This document shows positions 39,740 through 48,027 of a stretch of DNA of 64,000 nt, piece by piece. A program made the translations under genes and the position numbers. The notes under the pieces were generated by a model. It did no database searches and was not told the origin of the DNA. It was given only the letters and a program-made list of their open reading frames with translations. Each line of letters starts with the position of its first letter. Within the stretch, counting starts at the first letter, position 1. Source of the DNA: Streptomyces griseocarneus (GTDB lineage: Bacteria; Actinomycetota; Actinomycetes; Streptomycetales; Streptomycetaceae); assembly GCA_003674045.1 (NCBI GenBank), contig PENC01000015.1, positions 103,878 to 167,877 on the forward strand, given 5' to 3'.

Positions 39740-41173
39740 TCAGCCGCGCGCAGCGCCAACCCACTCCCGCTGCACCGCAAGATCACCCTTGACCTCGCCC
39801 ATCTGCACCGCAACAGCAGACGGCGCCGTACCGCCCCGCCCGCTCCGCGCGGCAAGCGCGCCAGGCACGTTGAGCACGGTGCGCACTTCCGCCGTCAGAT
39901 GCGGCGAGATCGCCGCAAACTGCTCGTCCGTGAGCTCGTCGAGCTCGATACCCCGCGCCTCGCACTCCTTGACGCACTCCCCCGCCACCTCGTGCGCCAC
40001 ACGGAACGGCACGCCCTGCTTCACGAGCCACTCGGCGATGTCCGTGGCGAGCGAGAAGCCCGCAGGGGCGAGCTCCTCCATCCGGGCGCGGTTGACGGTG
40101 AGGGTCGCCATCATCCCGGTGAAGGCCGGGAGCAGGATCTCCAGCTGGTCGCAGGAGTCGAAGACGGGCTCCTTGTCCTCCTGGAGGTCGCGGTTGTAGG
40201 CGAGCGGCAGCGCCTTGAGGGTGGCCAGCAGGCCGGTCAGGTTGCCGATGAGCCGTCCGGACTTGCCGCGCGCGAGCTCGGCGATGTCGGGGTTCTTCTT
40301 CTGCGGCATGATCGAGGAGCCGGTGGAGAAGGCGTCGTGGAGGGTCACGAAGGAGAACTCCTTCGTGTTCCAGATGATGACCTCCTCGGCGATCCGCGAC
40401 AGGTCGACGCCGATCATCGCCGTGATGAAGGCGAACTCGGCGACGAAGTCCCGGGAGGCCGTCCCGTCGATCGAGTTGCCCGCGGAGCCGCGCTCGAAGC
40501 CCAGGTCGGCGGCGACCGCCTCCGGGTCGAGGCCGAGCGAGGACCCGGCGAGCGCTCCGGAGCCGTACGGGGAGACGGCCGTGCGCGTGTCCCACTGCCG
40601 CAGCCGCTCCGCGTCCCGCGAGAGCGCCTGGACGTGGGCGAGGACGTGGTGGGCGAAGAGCACGGGCTGGGCGTGCTGGAGATGTGTACGCCCCGGCATG
40701 GCCACGTCCGCGTGGGCCTCGGCGAGGCCGACGAGCGCCTCCTGGAGATCGGCGAGCAGACCGCCGAGGATCCGCGCGTGGTCGCGCAGGTACATCCGGA
40801 AGAGGGTGGCGACCTGGTCGTTGCGGGACCGGCCCGCGCGCAGCTTCCCGCCGAGGTCGGGGCCGAGCCGCTCCAGCAGCCCGCGCTCCAGGGCGGTGTG
40901 CACGTCCTCGTCGGCGATGGTGCCGGTGAAGGTGCCCGCCGCGACATCGGCCTCCAGCCGGTCGAGACCGTCGATCATGCGGCCGAGCTCGTCCGCGGTG
41001 AGCAGGCCCGCCTTGTGCAGGACGCGGGCGTGGGCACGGGAGCCGGCGATGTCGTAGGGGGCCAGGCGCCAGTCGAAGTGGACGGAGGCGGAGAGCCTGG
41101 CCAGCGCCTCGGCGGGCCCGTCCGCGAACCGGCCGCCCCAGAGCCGTACGTCGCCGCTGTTGCCGTTGCTCAC
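39740..41173 (-). CDS. argH: Argininosuccinate lyase
   Basis: 477 aa. Fumarase/aspartase-superfamily signature GSSIMPQKKNPDIAEL (about 278-293), RSRNDQVATLFRMY, and the TGRTHLQHAQP-like MPGRTHLQHAQPVLF catalytic loop. It splits argininosuccinate into arginine and fumarate, the last step of arginine synthesis. The GTG at 41173 is preceded by GAGGAG. argG lies 102 bases upstream on the same strand with a hairpin between them. Length normal; a C-terminal Ala/Gly tail is unremarkable. Confidence 0.96.
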   Translation of the reverse strand: MSNGNSGDVRLWGGRFADGPAEALARLSASVHFDWRLAPYDIAGSRAHARVLHKAGLLTADELGRMIDGLDRLEADVAAGTFTGTIADEDVHTALERGLLERLGPDLGGKLRAGRSRNDQVATLFRMYLRDHARILGGLLADLQEALVGLAEAHADVAMPGRTHLQHAQPVLFAHHVLAHVQALSRDAERLRQWDTRTAVSPYGSGALAGSSLGLDPEAVAADLGFERGSAGNSIDGTASRDFVAEFAFITAMIGVDLSRIAEEVIIWNTKEFSFVTLHDAFSTGSSIMPQKKNPDIAELARGKSGRLIGNLTGLLATLKALPLAYNRDLQEDKEPVFDSCDQLEILLPAFTGMMATLTVNRARMEELAPAGFSLATDIAEWLVKQGVPFRVAHEVAGECVKECEARGIELDELTDEQFAAISPHLTAEVRTVLNVPGALAARSGRGGTAPSAVAVQMGEVKGDLAVQREWVGAARG

Positions 41174-41216
41174 GTGCTTGCTCCTCGGAAAAGGTACGGG
41201 TGGTGTGGTGTGCGAC

Positions 41217-41244
41217 CGCCTCCCCGCCATGGGGCGGGGAGGCG
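41217..41244 (-). terminator. Hairpin between argG and argH
   Basis: 12-bp perfect stem CGCCTCCCCGCC/GGCGGGGAGGCG with a 4-base loop, embedded in a longer imperfect TGTGCGAC/GTCGCACA pairing. It may partly end argG transcripts or protect the message. Confidence 0.6.
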
Positions 41245-41275
41245 GCGTCGTCGCACAGGGATAACGGTCCGGGGG

Positions 41276-42469
41276 TCAGACCAGGTCACGCTTGGCGGCG
41301 ATCTTCGACGAGAGGCCGAAGATCTCGATGAAACCCTTGGAGAGCGACTGGTCGAAGGTGTCGCCGGTGTCGTAGGTGGCGAGGTTGAAGTCGTACAGCG
41401 ACTGCTGGGACTTCCGGCCGGTGACGACGGCGCGGCCGCCGTGCAGCGTCATCCGGATGTCGCCGGTGACGTGCTGGTTGGCCTCGGCGATGAAGCCGTC
41501 GAGCGCCCGCTTGAGCGGCGAGAACCACAGGCCGTCGTAGACGAGCTCGCTCCACCGCTGCTCGACCTGCCGCTTGTAGCGGGCGAGCTCGCGCTCGACG
41601 GTGACGCTCTCCAGCTCCTGGTGGGCGGTGATCAGGGCGATGGCGCCGGGCGCCTCGTAGATCTCCCGGGACTTGATGCCGACGAGCCGGTCCTCGACCA
41701 TGTCGATCCGGCCGACGCCCTGGGCCCCGGCCCGCTCGTTGAGCTGCTGGATCGCCTGGAGCGGGGTGACGGCCTGGCCGTCGATGGCGACGGGCACGCC
41801 CTGCTCGAAGGTGATCACGACCTCGTCGGGGTCGCGGGGGGTGGCGGGGTTCGCCGTGTAGTCGTAGACGTCCTCGATGGGGGCGTTCCAGATGTCCTCC
41901 AGGAAGCCGGTCTCGACGGCGCGCCCGAAGACGTTCTGGTCGATGGAGTACGGCGACTTCTTGGTGGTGGCGATGGGGAGCTGCTTGGCCTCGCAGAAGG
42001 CGATGGCCTTGTCCCGGGTCATCGCGTAGTCCCGGACGGGGGCGATGCAGGTGAGCTCGGGAGCGAGCGAGGAGATCCCGGCCTCGAACCGGACCTGGTC
42101 GTTGCCCTTGCCGGTGCAGCCGTGGGCGACGGTGCTCGCGCCGTGCTTCTTCGCGGCGGCGACCAGGTGCTTGACGATCGTGGGCCGGGAGAGGGCGGAG
42201 ACCAGCGGGTAGCGGTCCATGTAGAGAGCGTTGGCCTTGATCGCCGGGAGGCAGTACTCCTCGGCGAACTCGTCCTTGGCGTCGGCGACCTCCGCCTCCA
42301 CCGCACCGCAGGCGAGCGCGCGCTTGCGGATGACGTCCAGGTCCTCGCCGCCCTGGCCGACATCCACGGCAACGGCGATGACCTCGGCGCCCGTCTCCTC
42401 GGCGATCCAGCCGATGGCGACGGAGGTGTCCAGGCCGCCCGAATAGGCGAGTACGACGCGCTCGGTCAC
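41276..42469 (-). CDS. argG: Argininosuccinate synthase
   Basis: 397 aa. N-type ATP pyrophosphatase motif VLAYSGGLDTSVAIGW (PP-loop), then HGCTGKGNDQVRFE and ATTKKSPYSIDQNVFGR. It joins citrulline and aspartate using ATP. GTG start at 42469 after a GAGGAG site. A -35/-10 promoter overlapped by an ARG-box-like sequence lies at 42520-42548, so ArgR repression is likely. Confidence 0.96.
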   Translation of the reverse strand: MTERVVLAYSGGLDTSVAIGWIAEETGAEVIAVAVDVGQGGEDLDVIRKRALACGAVEAEVADAKDEFAEEYCLPAIKANALYMDRYPLVSALSRPTIVKHLVAAAKKHGASTVAHGCTGKGNDQVRFEAGISSLAPELTCIAPVRDYAMTRDKAIAFCEAKQLPIATTKKSPYSIDQNVFGRAVETGFLEDIWNAPIEDVYDYTANPATPRDPDEVVITFEQGVPVAIDGQAVTPLQAIQQLNERAGAQGVGRIDMVEDRLVGIKSREIYEAPGAIALITAHQELESVTVERELARYKRQVEQRWSELVYDGLWFSPLKRALDGFIAEANQHVTGDIRMTLHGGRAVVTGRKSQQSLYDFNLATYDTGDTFDQSLSKGFIEIFGLSSKIAAKRDLV

Positions 42470-42507
42470 GGGTTTCTCCTCTTACGGTGCGATGCGCTTT
42501 CCATGCG

Positions 42508-42548
42508 CTGATGGGTATAACTATGCACTCCTCCGTATGTTTCGTCAA
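42508..42548 (-). promoter_or_regulatory. argG promoter with ARG-box-like operator
   Basis: Minus strand: TTGACG (42543-42548), 17-base spacer, CATAGT (42520-42525). TGCATAGTTATACCCAT across the -10 has the AT-rich, dyad look of an ARG box. Confidence 0.65.
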
Positions 42549-42647
42549 CGGGTTCTGCAGGGCGGGGTGAAACTTCACGGAAGCGGAGACGGCGGGGCGG
42601 TCTACGATGCGAGTATCGAGGCGCCCGAGCAGGGAGGTTTGACCCAC

Positions 42648-43232
42648 ATGGCCGTGCGAGAGAAGCCCCGACAGAGCACGCGGAGCGTGCGAGAGGCCCG
42701 AATCGCGTCCCTACAGGCTGCCGTCAAGCTCGCGGCATCGGTGATAGAGGGCTTCAAGATCGAGGCAGTGGGTGATCGGGTCATCATGACGCCACAGAGC
42801 AGCGTCCAGAGCTTGACCATCTTCGAGGTGCAGCTCGCCGTCAGGGCCTCCGGCATCGCCAGGAAGCGCGTCCTGTCCGACGTCGAGGTCACTTTCCCCG
42901 GCGAACCCGAACGCTGCCCGGACGTGTCGATCATCGAAGACGGAGCCACGGAACCGCTCTCGCACGAGGCCCTGCTGGCCGCCATCGAGATCGTCTCGTC
43001 GAAGAACGACAAGAACGACTACGCGGTCAAGACGTGGCAGTACGCCCACTTCGGCGTACCCGTCTACCTGATCATCGATCCGTTCCGCGGCGAGTGCGAC
43101 CTGCTCACCGAGCCCAGGGACGACGCCTACGCCTCGCGCCGCACGTACAAGTACGGCGACACCATCACCTTCACCCTGGCCGACGGCACCGAGGTCGAGA
43201 TCCCGACGGACGCCTTCGACCGCAGGAAGTAG
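42648..43232 (+). CDS. Uma2 family protein (DUF820, PD-(D/E)XK nuclease-like)
   Basis: 194 aa. The run VLSDVEVTFPGEPERCPDVSII, LLAAIEIVSSKNDKNDYAVK and KTWQYAHFGVPVYLIIDPF matches Uma2/DUF820, a restriction-endonuclease-like family: PD...D, E-x-V...K. Its N-terminal half (IEGFKIEAVGDRVIMTP) is the usual lead strand. Uma2 proteins are frequent and expanded in Streptomyces and cyanobacteria; function is unsettled. ATG at 42648 is 10 bases after AGGGAGG. Divergent from argG. Confidence 0.9.
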   Translation: MAVREKPRQSTRSVREARIASLQAAVKLAASVIEGFKIEAVGDRVIMTPQSSVQSLTIFEVQLAVRASGIARKRVLSDVEVTFPGEPERCPDVSIIEDGATEPLSHEALLAAIEIVSSKNDKNDYAVKTWQYAHFGVPVYLIIDPFRGECDLLTEPRDDAYASRRTYKYGDTITFTLADGTEVEIPTDAFDRRK

Positions 43233-43347
43233 CGCCCCGTCCGGCCCGGGATCCGGGGTTGTCGACCCCGGATTTGGATCACGGCGCCAAACAGGATATT
43301 TTCTTCTTGCACGCCCCGCCGGGGGAAACACCGGAGGGAAGCGGCAC

Positions 43348-43421
<74 letters not shown>

Positions 43422-43427
43422 CACGGT

Positions 43428-43474
43428 GAATCAGCCTCTGACCTGCGAAAGCAGGTCAGAGGCTGATTCGTTTT
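43428..43474 (+). terminator. Terminator of tRNA-Pro
   Basis: Perfect 19-bp stem (43428-43446 with 43451-43469), GAAA tetraloop, then GTTTT. Begins 7 bases after the tRNA. Confidence 0.92.
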
Positions 43475-43563
43475 GCCAACCTTTGGCCGCACGGTCTGCG
43501 AGACGGCCCCCTCCCGCGCCGATCGGCATCGGCGGTGTGCCTGGCCGACCGCGCCGCGAGGTG

Positions 43564-44361
43564 TCAACACCGAAGGTCGAGCAGATGCCGGAACCTGGCG
43601 TTGCTCGGCTCCGCGCCCCGCTCGCCGACCCGTGCTGTCCAATGCCGGCATGTGACGTGCACAAATGCCTCGACCGACTTCGGGTCGGCGTGTCGCCAGC
43701 TGGTGAACGTCCCGAGCCAGGACAGCGCGTCAGCCGGTGACTGCCCGCATTCCATGAGCCGGACGGCCGTGCACGCCGGGTCGACCCATGCGGGTCCGGT
43801 CGCGGGCATGGCCCAGTCCACGACGTGGGCGACGCCATCGCCGTTACCGATCATGATGTTGTGCGGGTTCGTATCCGTGTGGAGCAATGCGGTTCCACTC
43901 AGGAGCTCGGCTTCACCGGGCAGCAGGTACGACGTGAACTGGTCGGCGAGGGGTGGGGCGGGGAAGCTGCCCGCGCCGAACGTCTGCATGCGCCGCAGTG
44001 CGACCGCGACGGCCGCCAGGTCGCCCGTGCCGGGGCCGAGGTCGGCGTGCCGGCCATCGATGAACGCGAAGGCGAGACAGAACCACCCACCGGTCCGGAA
44101 GCGGTGATGGACTGTGGGGCAGACCTCCCGCACCACACCGTTGATGCGTGCCTCACAGTCGAGTGCCGCGACGGCTTTGGCATCGCTGTCACGTACACCC
44201 TTGAGAAACAGGCGTTCACCTTGGTCTGTGGTCAGCACGAGGGCAGCGGCGCAGTTGAGCCCCTCGGCGACGACCTCTGACGCGGTCACCCGCCCCGCCT
44301 GCTCCTCCACTGCGCCGCGCAATCCAGCGGGGAGCGCTTCCCAGTCGACTCGTTCGATCAC
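43564..44361 (-). CDS. Aminoglycoside phosphotransferase (APH)-family kinase
   Basis: 265 aa. Brenner motif LLHTDTNPHNIMIGN (H-x-D-x4-N, about 155-165) and the metal-binding AHVVDWAMP; N-lobe strand AALVLTTDQGERLFLKGV with the ATP lysine. The family phosphorylates aminoglycosides, homoserine, choline or other small molecules; the substrate here cannot be told. GTG at 44361 with AGGGAG 5 bases upstream fits better than the upstream TTG. It is the last gene of the accessory cassette next to tRNA-Pro. Confidence 0.85.
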   Translation of the reverse strand: MIERVDWEALPAGLRGAVEEQAGRVTASEVVAEGLNCAAALVLTTDQGERLFLKGVRDSDAKAVAALDCEARINGVVREVCPTVHHRFRTGGWFCLAFAFIDGRHADLGPGTGDLAAVAVALRRMQTFGAGSFPAPPLADQFTSYLLPGEAELLSGTALLHTDTNPHNIMIGNGDGVAHVVDWAMPATGPAWVDPACTAVRLMECGQSPADALSWLGTFTSWRHADPKSVEAFVHVTCRHWTARVGERGAEPSNARFRHLLDLRC

Positions 44362-44422
44362 GGGCACTCCCTTCAACACCGGCAGGGGCTCCGGTCAGCG
44401 CCCCTGCCGACTTTCAGCGTTG

Positions 44423-44515
44423 TCACGACTGTGTCGCGCCGCACTTACGGCAGCGGTCGGCGCCGCTCCACTTCACCCATTCATGGTCACAGTCCTCACT
44501 CAGCGTGTGCCACAT
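44423..44515 (-). CDS. 30-aa zinc-finger peptide
   Basis: MWHTLSEDCDHEWVKWSGAD then RCRKCGATQS. Cys and His (CDHEW, CRKC) make a likely zinc site. A clear AGGAG lies 7 bases before the ATG, which makes it a real gene despite its size. It lies between the APH gene and the 69-aa gene on one strand. Confidence 0.65.
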   Translation of the reverse strand: MWHTLSEDCDHEWVKWSGADRCRKCGATQS

Positions 44516-44610
44516 GGTGAACTCCTCTCAACTTGGGTTCTGTTGCACTCGCGGACCCGAGCTCGGGCCTGTCCGGGCCGGGGACTGCCCCTACTTCTTG
44601 ACGCGAGCGA

Positions 44611-44820
44611 TCACCGGACGGTCACTTTCAGCGCGGGGCTCGTCTCGTGCGGAATGAGGCCCTGGTGCCGTTCCAGGCCGCAGCGGTACAGAGCGGCGAC
44701 GGAGCCGTCGTCATTTCTCTCGGCCCGCTCGATACCGCGGCGGTACGCGCCGCAGCTCAGGCATTCACCGGTCGTCCCCGGCGCAGGCCCGGTGACAGGC
44801 AAGGGTAGGTACATCACCAT
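44611..44820 (-). CDS. 69-aa Cys-containing small protein
   Basis: MVMYLPLPVTGPAPGTTGEC continues LSCGAYRRGIERAERNDDG, then a strand (SVAALYRCGLERHQG). CxxC plus a later Cys/His suggest a single zinc site. Its start (ATG 44820, GTG 44817 or ATG 44814) overlaps the stop of the previous gene (ATGGTGATG). Function unknown. Confidence 0.6.
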   Translation of the reverse strand: MVMYLPLPVTGPAPGTTGECLSCGAYRRGIERAERNDDGSVAALYRCGLERHQGLIPHETSPALKVTVR

Positions 44821-45314
44821 GCCCTCCCCCGGCGGTTGAGGAACGCGTTCTTGACCGAGACCTCTTCGGCGACAGTGGCCTGACGGAAGGTGGCGCTGTG
44901 CCGCAGCTCGTCCTCGCCGGGCACTCGCAAGATGACCTCTGCACCGTCCCAGCCGATGACCTGCCCCACGACGGGCCTGCCCACCGATGTGTCGGCGGCG
45001 AAGTCATCGAGGCGCGGGGCCCACTTGGGCGCTTCCCCTTGCGCGTGACGCTCGGCGCAGTGAGCTTCCAGGTCGGCGTCGATCCTCCGTACCCCTGCGC
45101 CGTCGCTGCGCGCCCGGCACCGGCCCCGCGCTTCGAGCAGGCTGACGCACTCGTCGCAGTCCACGTAGTGGATGGAGCCGATGGCGGACGTGTGCGGCAA
45201 GGAGATGATCGGCGGGGACGGGACGGTCGGGGCGTCCGGTGAACGGCTGGCCGCACCCTGATCATTTCGTACCTCGGTGTCCGTTCCGAGCCGAGCCTGC
45301 TTATGCTCTGACGT
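44814..45314 (-). CDS. Cys-rich protein, fused counterpart of two genes in the integrated element; start uncertain
   Basis: About 166 aa if read from the ACG at 45314. Core TSAIGSIHYVDCDECVSLLE, then ARGRCRARSDGAGVRRIDAD and LEAHCAERH, homologous to the 78-aa protein at 25026-25262. Ahead of it stands SEHKQARLGTDTEV, the counterpart of the 59-aa protein's start, now in the same frame. Behind it is a 70-residue tail (GRPVVGQVIGWDGAEVILRV) missing from the other locus. No ATG/GTG/TTG with a ribosome-binding site exists; a TTG at 45200 would drop the N-terminus. Confidence 0.55.
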   Translation of the reverse strand, partial: TSEHKQARLGTDTEVRNDQGAASRSPDAPTVPSPPIISLPHTSAIGSIHYVDCDECVSLLEARGRCRARSDGAGVRRIDADLEAHCAERHAQGEAPKWAPRLDDFAADTSVGRPVVGQVIGWDGAEVILRVPGEDELRHSATFRQATVAEEVSVKNAFLNRRGRAW

Positions 45315-45380
45315 GGCTGCCTGCCTCGCTCTTTCAGGTGGTCCATGCCCCCGGGCTGGTAGGACGGTCGCGGGGGTCCG
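45298..45380. promoter_or_regulatory. Conserved divergent leader, copy B
   Basis: Matches 25419-25490 over about 65 bases, with small insertions (CCTGCCTCGCTCTTTCAGG against CCTGCCTCTTTCAGG). Same CCCCCG...CGGGGG pairing. The XRE gene lies further right in both loci. Confidence 0.6.
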
Positions 45381-45494
45381 CCGCAGGAGTGGGCTTGAGG
45401 CCCACTGCCGACGGGGGACACCCTCCGGGGGCGCGTTTCCTTCACCATGTCGGTAGGCAGCCGGGCAGATCCACTGCCAGGCCATATATGACCG

Positions 45495-45509
45495 CCCTAT
45501 ATTTCGGGG
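45495..45509 (+). promoter_or_regulatory. Putative leaderless promoter of the second XRE gene
   Basis: TATATT lies about 7 bases before the ATG at 45510, with ATATATGACCGCCCTATAT as an imperfect dyad across it. No ribosome-binding site is present, so a leaderless message is likely. Confidence 0.4.
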
Positions 45510-46730
45510 ATGGAGCCTGAACCGAATGTGTGGGCACATCCCGGCTTACGGGCTGCCCCGGCGGCCGGGGACTGGGCGACGCTGCTGAAGTCCTGGCGGA
45601 CTCTGACCCGTACGAATCAGAGCAAGCTGGGCGCCCTCATCGGGCTGTCGCAGCCGGACGTTTCCGCGATCGAGAACCGGCGGCGGGCAGTCACCTCCGC
45701 CGAGGTGCGCCAGCGCATCATCGACGGACTGGGCATCCCGGCCGAGCTCTTCGGGCGGGCCGAGGCGGAAATGCCGTTGCCGTCGCTGGTACTGCCCGAC
45801 GTCGTGGCAGACCCGGCAGCGGATCGGCTGCGGCGCGTGGGCGAGCGCGGCATGAGGCTGGACGTGGCCTCGCTGGAAGCGATGGAGGGCATGCTTGCCG
45901 CGCACCGCAGGGCAGAGGACACGCTCGGGTCGCGGGTCATGAACGGAGTCGTCACCGCGCAGTTCGAGAAAGTGGCCGGCCTGTACGACCAGGCCCGGGG
46001 GCCGCTCGCGGATCGGCTCGTGAAGCTGATGGCGGAGTACGCGCAGTTCCTCGCATGGATGGCGCAGGACCAGGACAACGCGCCGGCGGCCCTCGGGTGG
46101 TTCGACCGGTCCTACGACTGGGCGTTGGAGGCGGGCCATGGCGACATGGCCGCCACCACCATGAGCATGAAAGCCCACTTGGCGTGGTCGAAGGGGAACG
46201 GCCGCCGCTGCGTCCGGCTCGGGGAGGCCGCAGCCTCCACGGCCGGGGCGAGCAAGGCGACACGGGCCATGGCCGTCCAGATGGCCGGGCGCGGGTACGC
46301 GCTCGAAGGCGACGCGAGGGGCGCGTACCGCAGGCTGGACGAGGCACAGCAGATCATCGCGAACGCCCATGACGCCCCGCCCTGGCTGTATTTCTACGGC
46401 GAATCGTGGTTCTCGGCACAGCGGGGCATGGCCGATACGCACCTGAAGGACTGGGCGAGCGCTGTCGACAACCTGGTGACCGGCCTCGCCGGTCTCGCTC
46501 CGGCCTTCCGGCGGGACCGGGCCTGGTACGGGTCGTGTCTGGCCCACGCCTACGCGGGCATGGGAGAGGCCGAGGCCGCGCTCGAAACCGCACTGGGCAT
46601 CATCGACGACGCGTCGGAGATCGGCCGCCCCCACGCGTGGGGCGAACTGCACACCGTCGCCGCTTTGCTGCTGCGACGCGGAGCGCAGGAAGGACGGACA
46701 CTCGTGGATGCCCTCGCGGAACTGGACTGA
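45510..46730 (+). CDS. XRE-family regulator with TPR-like domain (second cassette)
   Basis: 406 aa. HTH LKSWRTLTRTNQSKLGALIG, LSQPDVSAIENRRRAVTSAE (about 25-65), then helical repeats (VAGLYDQARGPLADRLVKLM, LGWFDRSYDWALEAGHGDMA, WYGSCLAHAYAGMGEAEAAL). The TPR-like part resembles ligand- or peptide-sensing regulators of the Rgg/PlcR style, by shape only. Divergent from the small Cys-rich genes; same layout as the element's regulator at 25623. GC-rich, so older or better adapted than that one. Confidence 0.88.
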   Translation: MEPEPNVWAHPGLRAAPAAGDWATLLKSWRTLTRTNQSKLGALIGLSQPDVSAIENRRRAVTSAEVRQRIIDGLGIPAELFGRAEAEMPLPSLVLPDVVADPAADRLRRVGERGMRLDVASLEAMEGMLAAHRRAEDTLGSRVMNGVVTAQFEKVAGLYDQARGPLADRLVKLMAEYAQFLAWMAQDQDNAPAALGWFDRSYDWALEAGHGDMAATTMSMKAHLAWSKGNGRRCVRLGEAAASTAGASKATRAMAVQMAGRGYALEGDARGAYRRLDEAQQIIANAHDAPPWLYFYGESWFSAQRGMADTHLKDWASAVDNLVTGLAGLAPAFRRDRAWYGSCLAHAYAGMGEAEAALETALGIIDDASEIGRPHAWGELHTVAALLLRRGAQEGRTLVDALAELD

Positions 46731-46752
46731 CCCGAAGCCGAGCCGAGCCGCC

Positions 46753-47919
46753 TCAGACCCCCGAGTACGAGTGCTTCCCCCCGAACAGGAAGTTCACCCC
46801 GTAGTAGTTGAACAAATACGTCGCGAAGGCGAACAGCGCGATGTACGCGGCCTTGCGGCCCTTCCAGCCGGACGTGGCGCGGGCGTGGAGGTAGCAGGCG
46901 TAGGCGCTCCAGGTCACGAAGGACCAGACCTCCTTCGGGTCCCAGCCCCAGTAGCGGCCCCAGGCGTCGCCCGCCCAGATGGCGCCCGCGATGATGGTGA
47001 AGGTCCACAGGGGGAAGACGGCGGCGTTCACCCGGTAGGCGAACCGGTCCAGGGTGGCCGCTGCGGGCAGCCTGGACAGGATGTCGTTGCCCATGACCCG
47101 GGCCCACAGCACCAGCCGGGAACCGCCCTCCGCGCTCCCGCCGCGCGAGGCCTCGGCGAGCCGTCGCTCCAGGGCGCTGACGCCGCCGGCGGCGAGGCGG
47201 AGCTCGTAGCGGTCGCGCACGAGGTAGCCGAGCGAGGACACCGCGCCCATGTAGAGGACCGCGCCGCAGAAGATGGCGGTGGAGACGTGGATCCACAGCC
47301 AGTACGAGTGCAGGGCCGGGACGAGCTGGGCGCTCTCGGTGTAGAGCCAGGTGACGGCCACGCCCAGGTCGAGCAGGACGGTGGTGACCAGCGGCAGGCC
47401 GATCCAGCGCACGTTCTTCTTCGCGAGGAGCAGGGCGAGGTACACGCCGACGGCCACGGTCGCGAACGTCGTGGAGAACTCGTACATGTTGCCCCACGGC
47501 GCCCGCCGCACCGACAGCGAGCGGCTCACCACTCCGCCCGCGGACAGCAGGAAGCCCAGGGTCACGAGGGAGACGGCGATGCGTCCGTAGAGGTCGCCCT
47601 GCTCGTCACCGCCGTGGGCACCCGGGCCGTCCGCGATGTCGCGGCTGCCCTCGGCGGCGCGCCCGACGACCTTCGGCCGCTCCAGCACCGCCGTGCCGCC
47701 GCCGCCCGCTTTCGCGACGCGTGCCTCGGCCGTGACGGCCGTGGCACGGCTTCCGCCCTTGGCCGCGAGGGCGGCTGCCGTGCGGCCGACCTTGCTCCGG
47801 GTACCGAAGATCCATTCGGTGATCAGCGCGAGGAAGGCCAGGGTGTAGACGGCCATCGACGAATAGATCAGTACGTTGCTGAAATGCGCCAGGCTCTCGT
47901 TGGCGGCGGCCAGATCCAC
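46753..47919 (-). CDS. ccsB: Cytochrome c biogenesis protein CcsB/CcsA (ResC-type)
   Basis: 388 aa. The haem-handling WWD-type signature is WGRYWGWDPKEVWSFVTWSA (about 318-337); conserved histidines occur in WLWIHVSTA and YLHARA. Eight or so membrane helices; a soluble Ala/Gly loop (about 40-90) follows helix 1. It delivers haem for c-type cytochromes in system II, together with a ResB protein. No resB, resA or ccdA gene is nearby, which is unusual. GTG at 47919 follows GGAGGGGGAG. Confidence 0.9.
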   Translation of the reverse strand: MDLAAANESLAHFSNVLIYSSMAVYTLAFLALITEWIFGTRSKVGRTAAALAAKGGSRATAVTAEARVAKAGGGGTAVLERPKVVGRAAEGSRDIADGPGAHGGDEQGDLYGRIAVSLVTLGFLLSAGGVVSRSLSVRRAPWGNMYEFSTTFATVAVGVYLALLLAKKNVRWIGLPLVTTVLLDLGVAVTWLYTESAQLVPALHSYWLWIHVSTAIFCGAVLYMGAVSSLGYLVRDRYELRLAAGGVSALERRLAEASRGGSAEGGSRLVLWARVMGNDILSRLPAAATLDRFAYRVNAAVFPLWTFTIIAGAIWAGDAWGRYWGWDPKEVWSFVTWSAYACYLHARATSGWKGRKAAYIALFAFATYLFNYYGVNFLFGGKHSYSGV

Positions 47920-48027
47920 TTCTCCCCCTCCGAAGGATTCGGGCTGCGGGCCGGACGCGGCCGGCACCGACCCGTCAGCCTAACCAGACCCGGACAAGTC
48001 GCCGCAGGCGCCCCTCTTCTGACGGCC

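Noticed and set aside
39726..42511. 969-codon plus-strand frame over argH and argG
   Set aside because: Antisense shadow of two unmistakable arginine genes.
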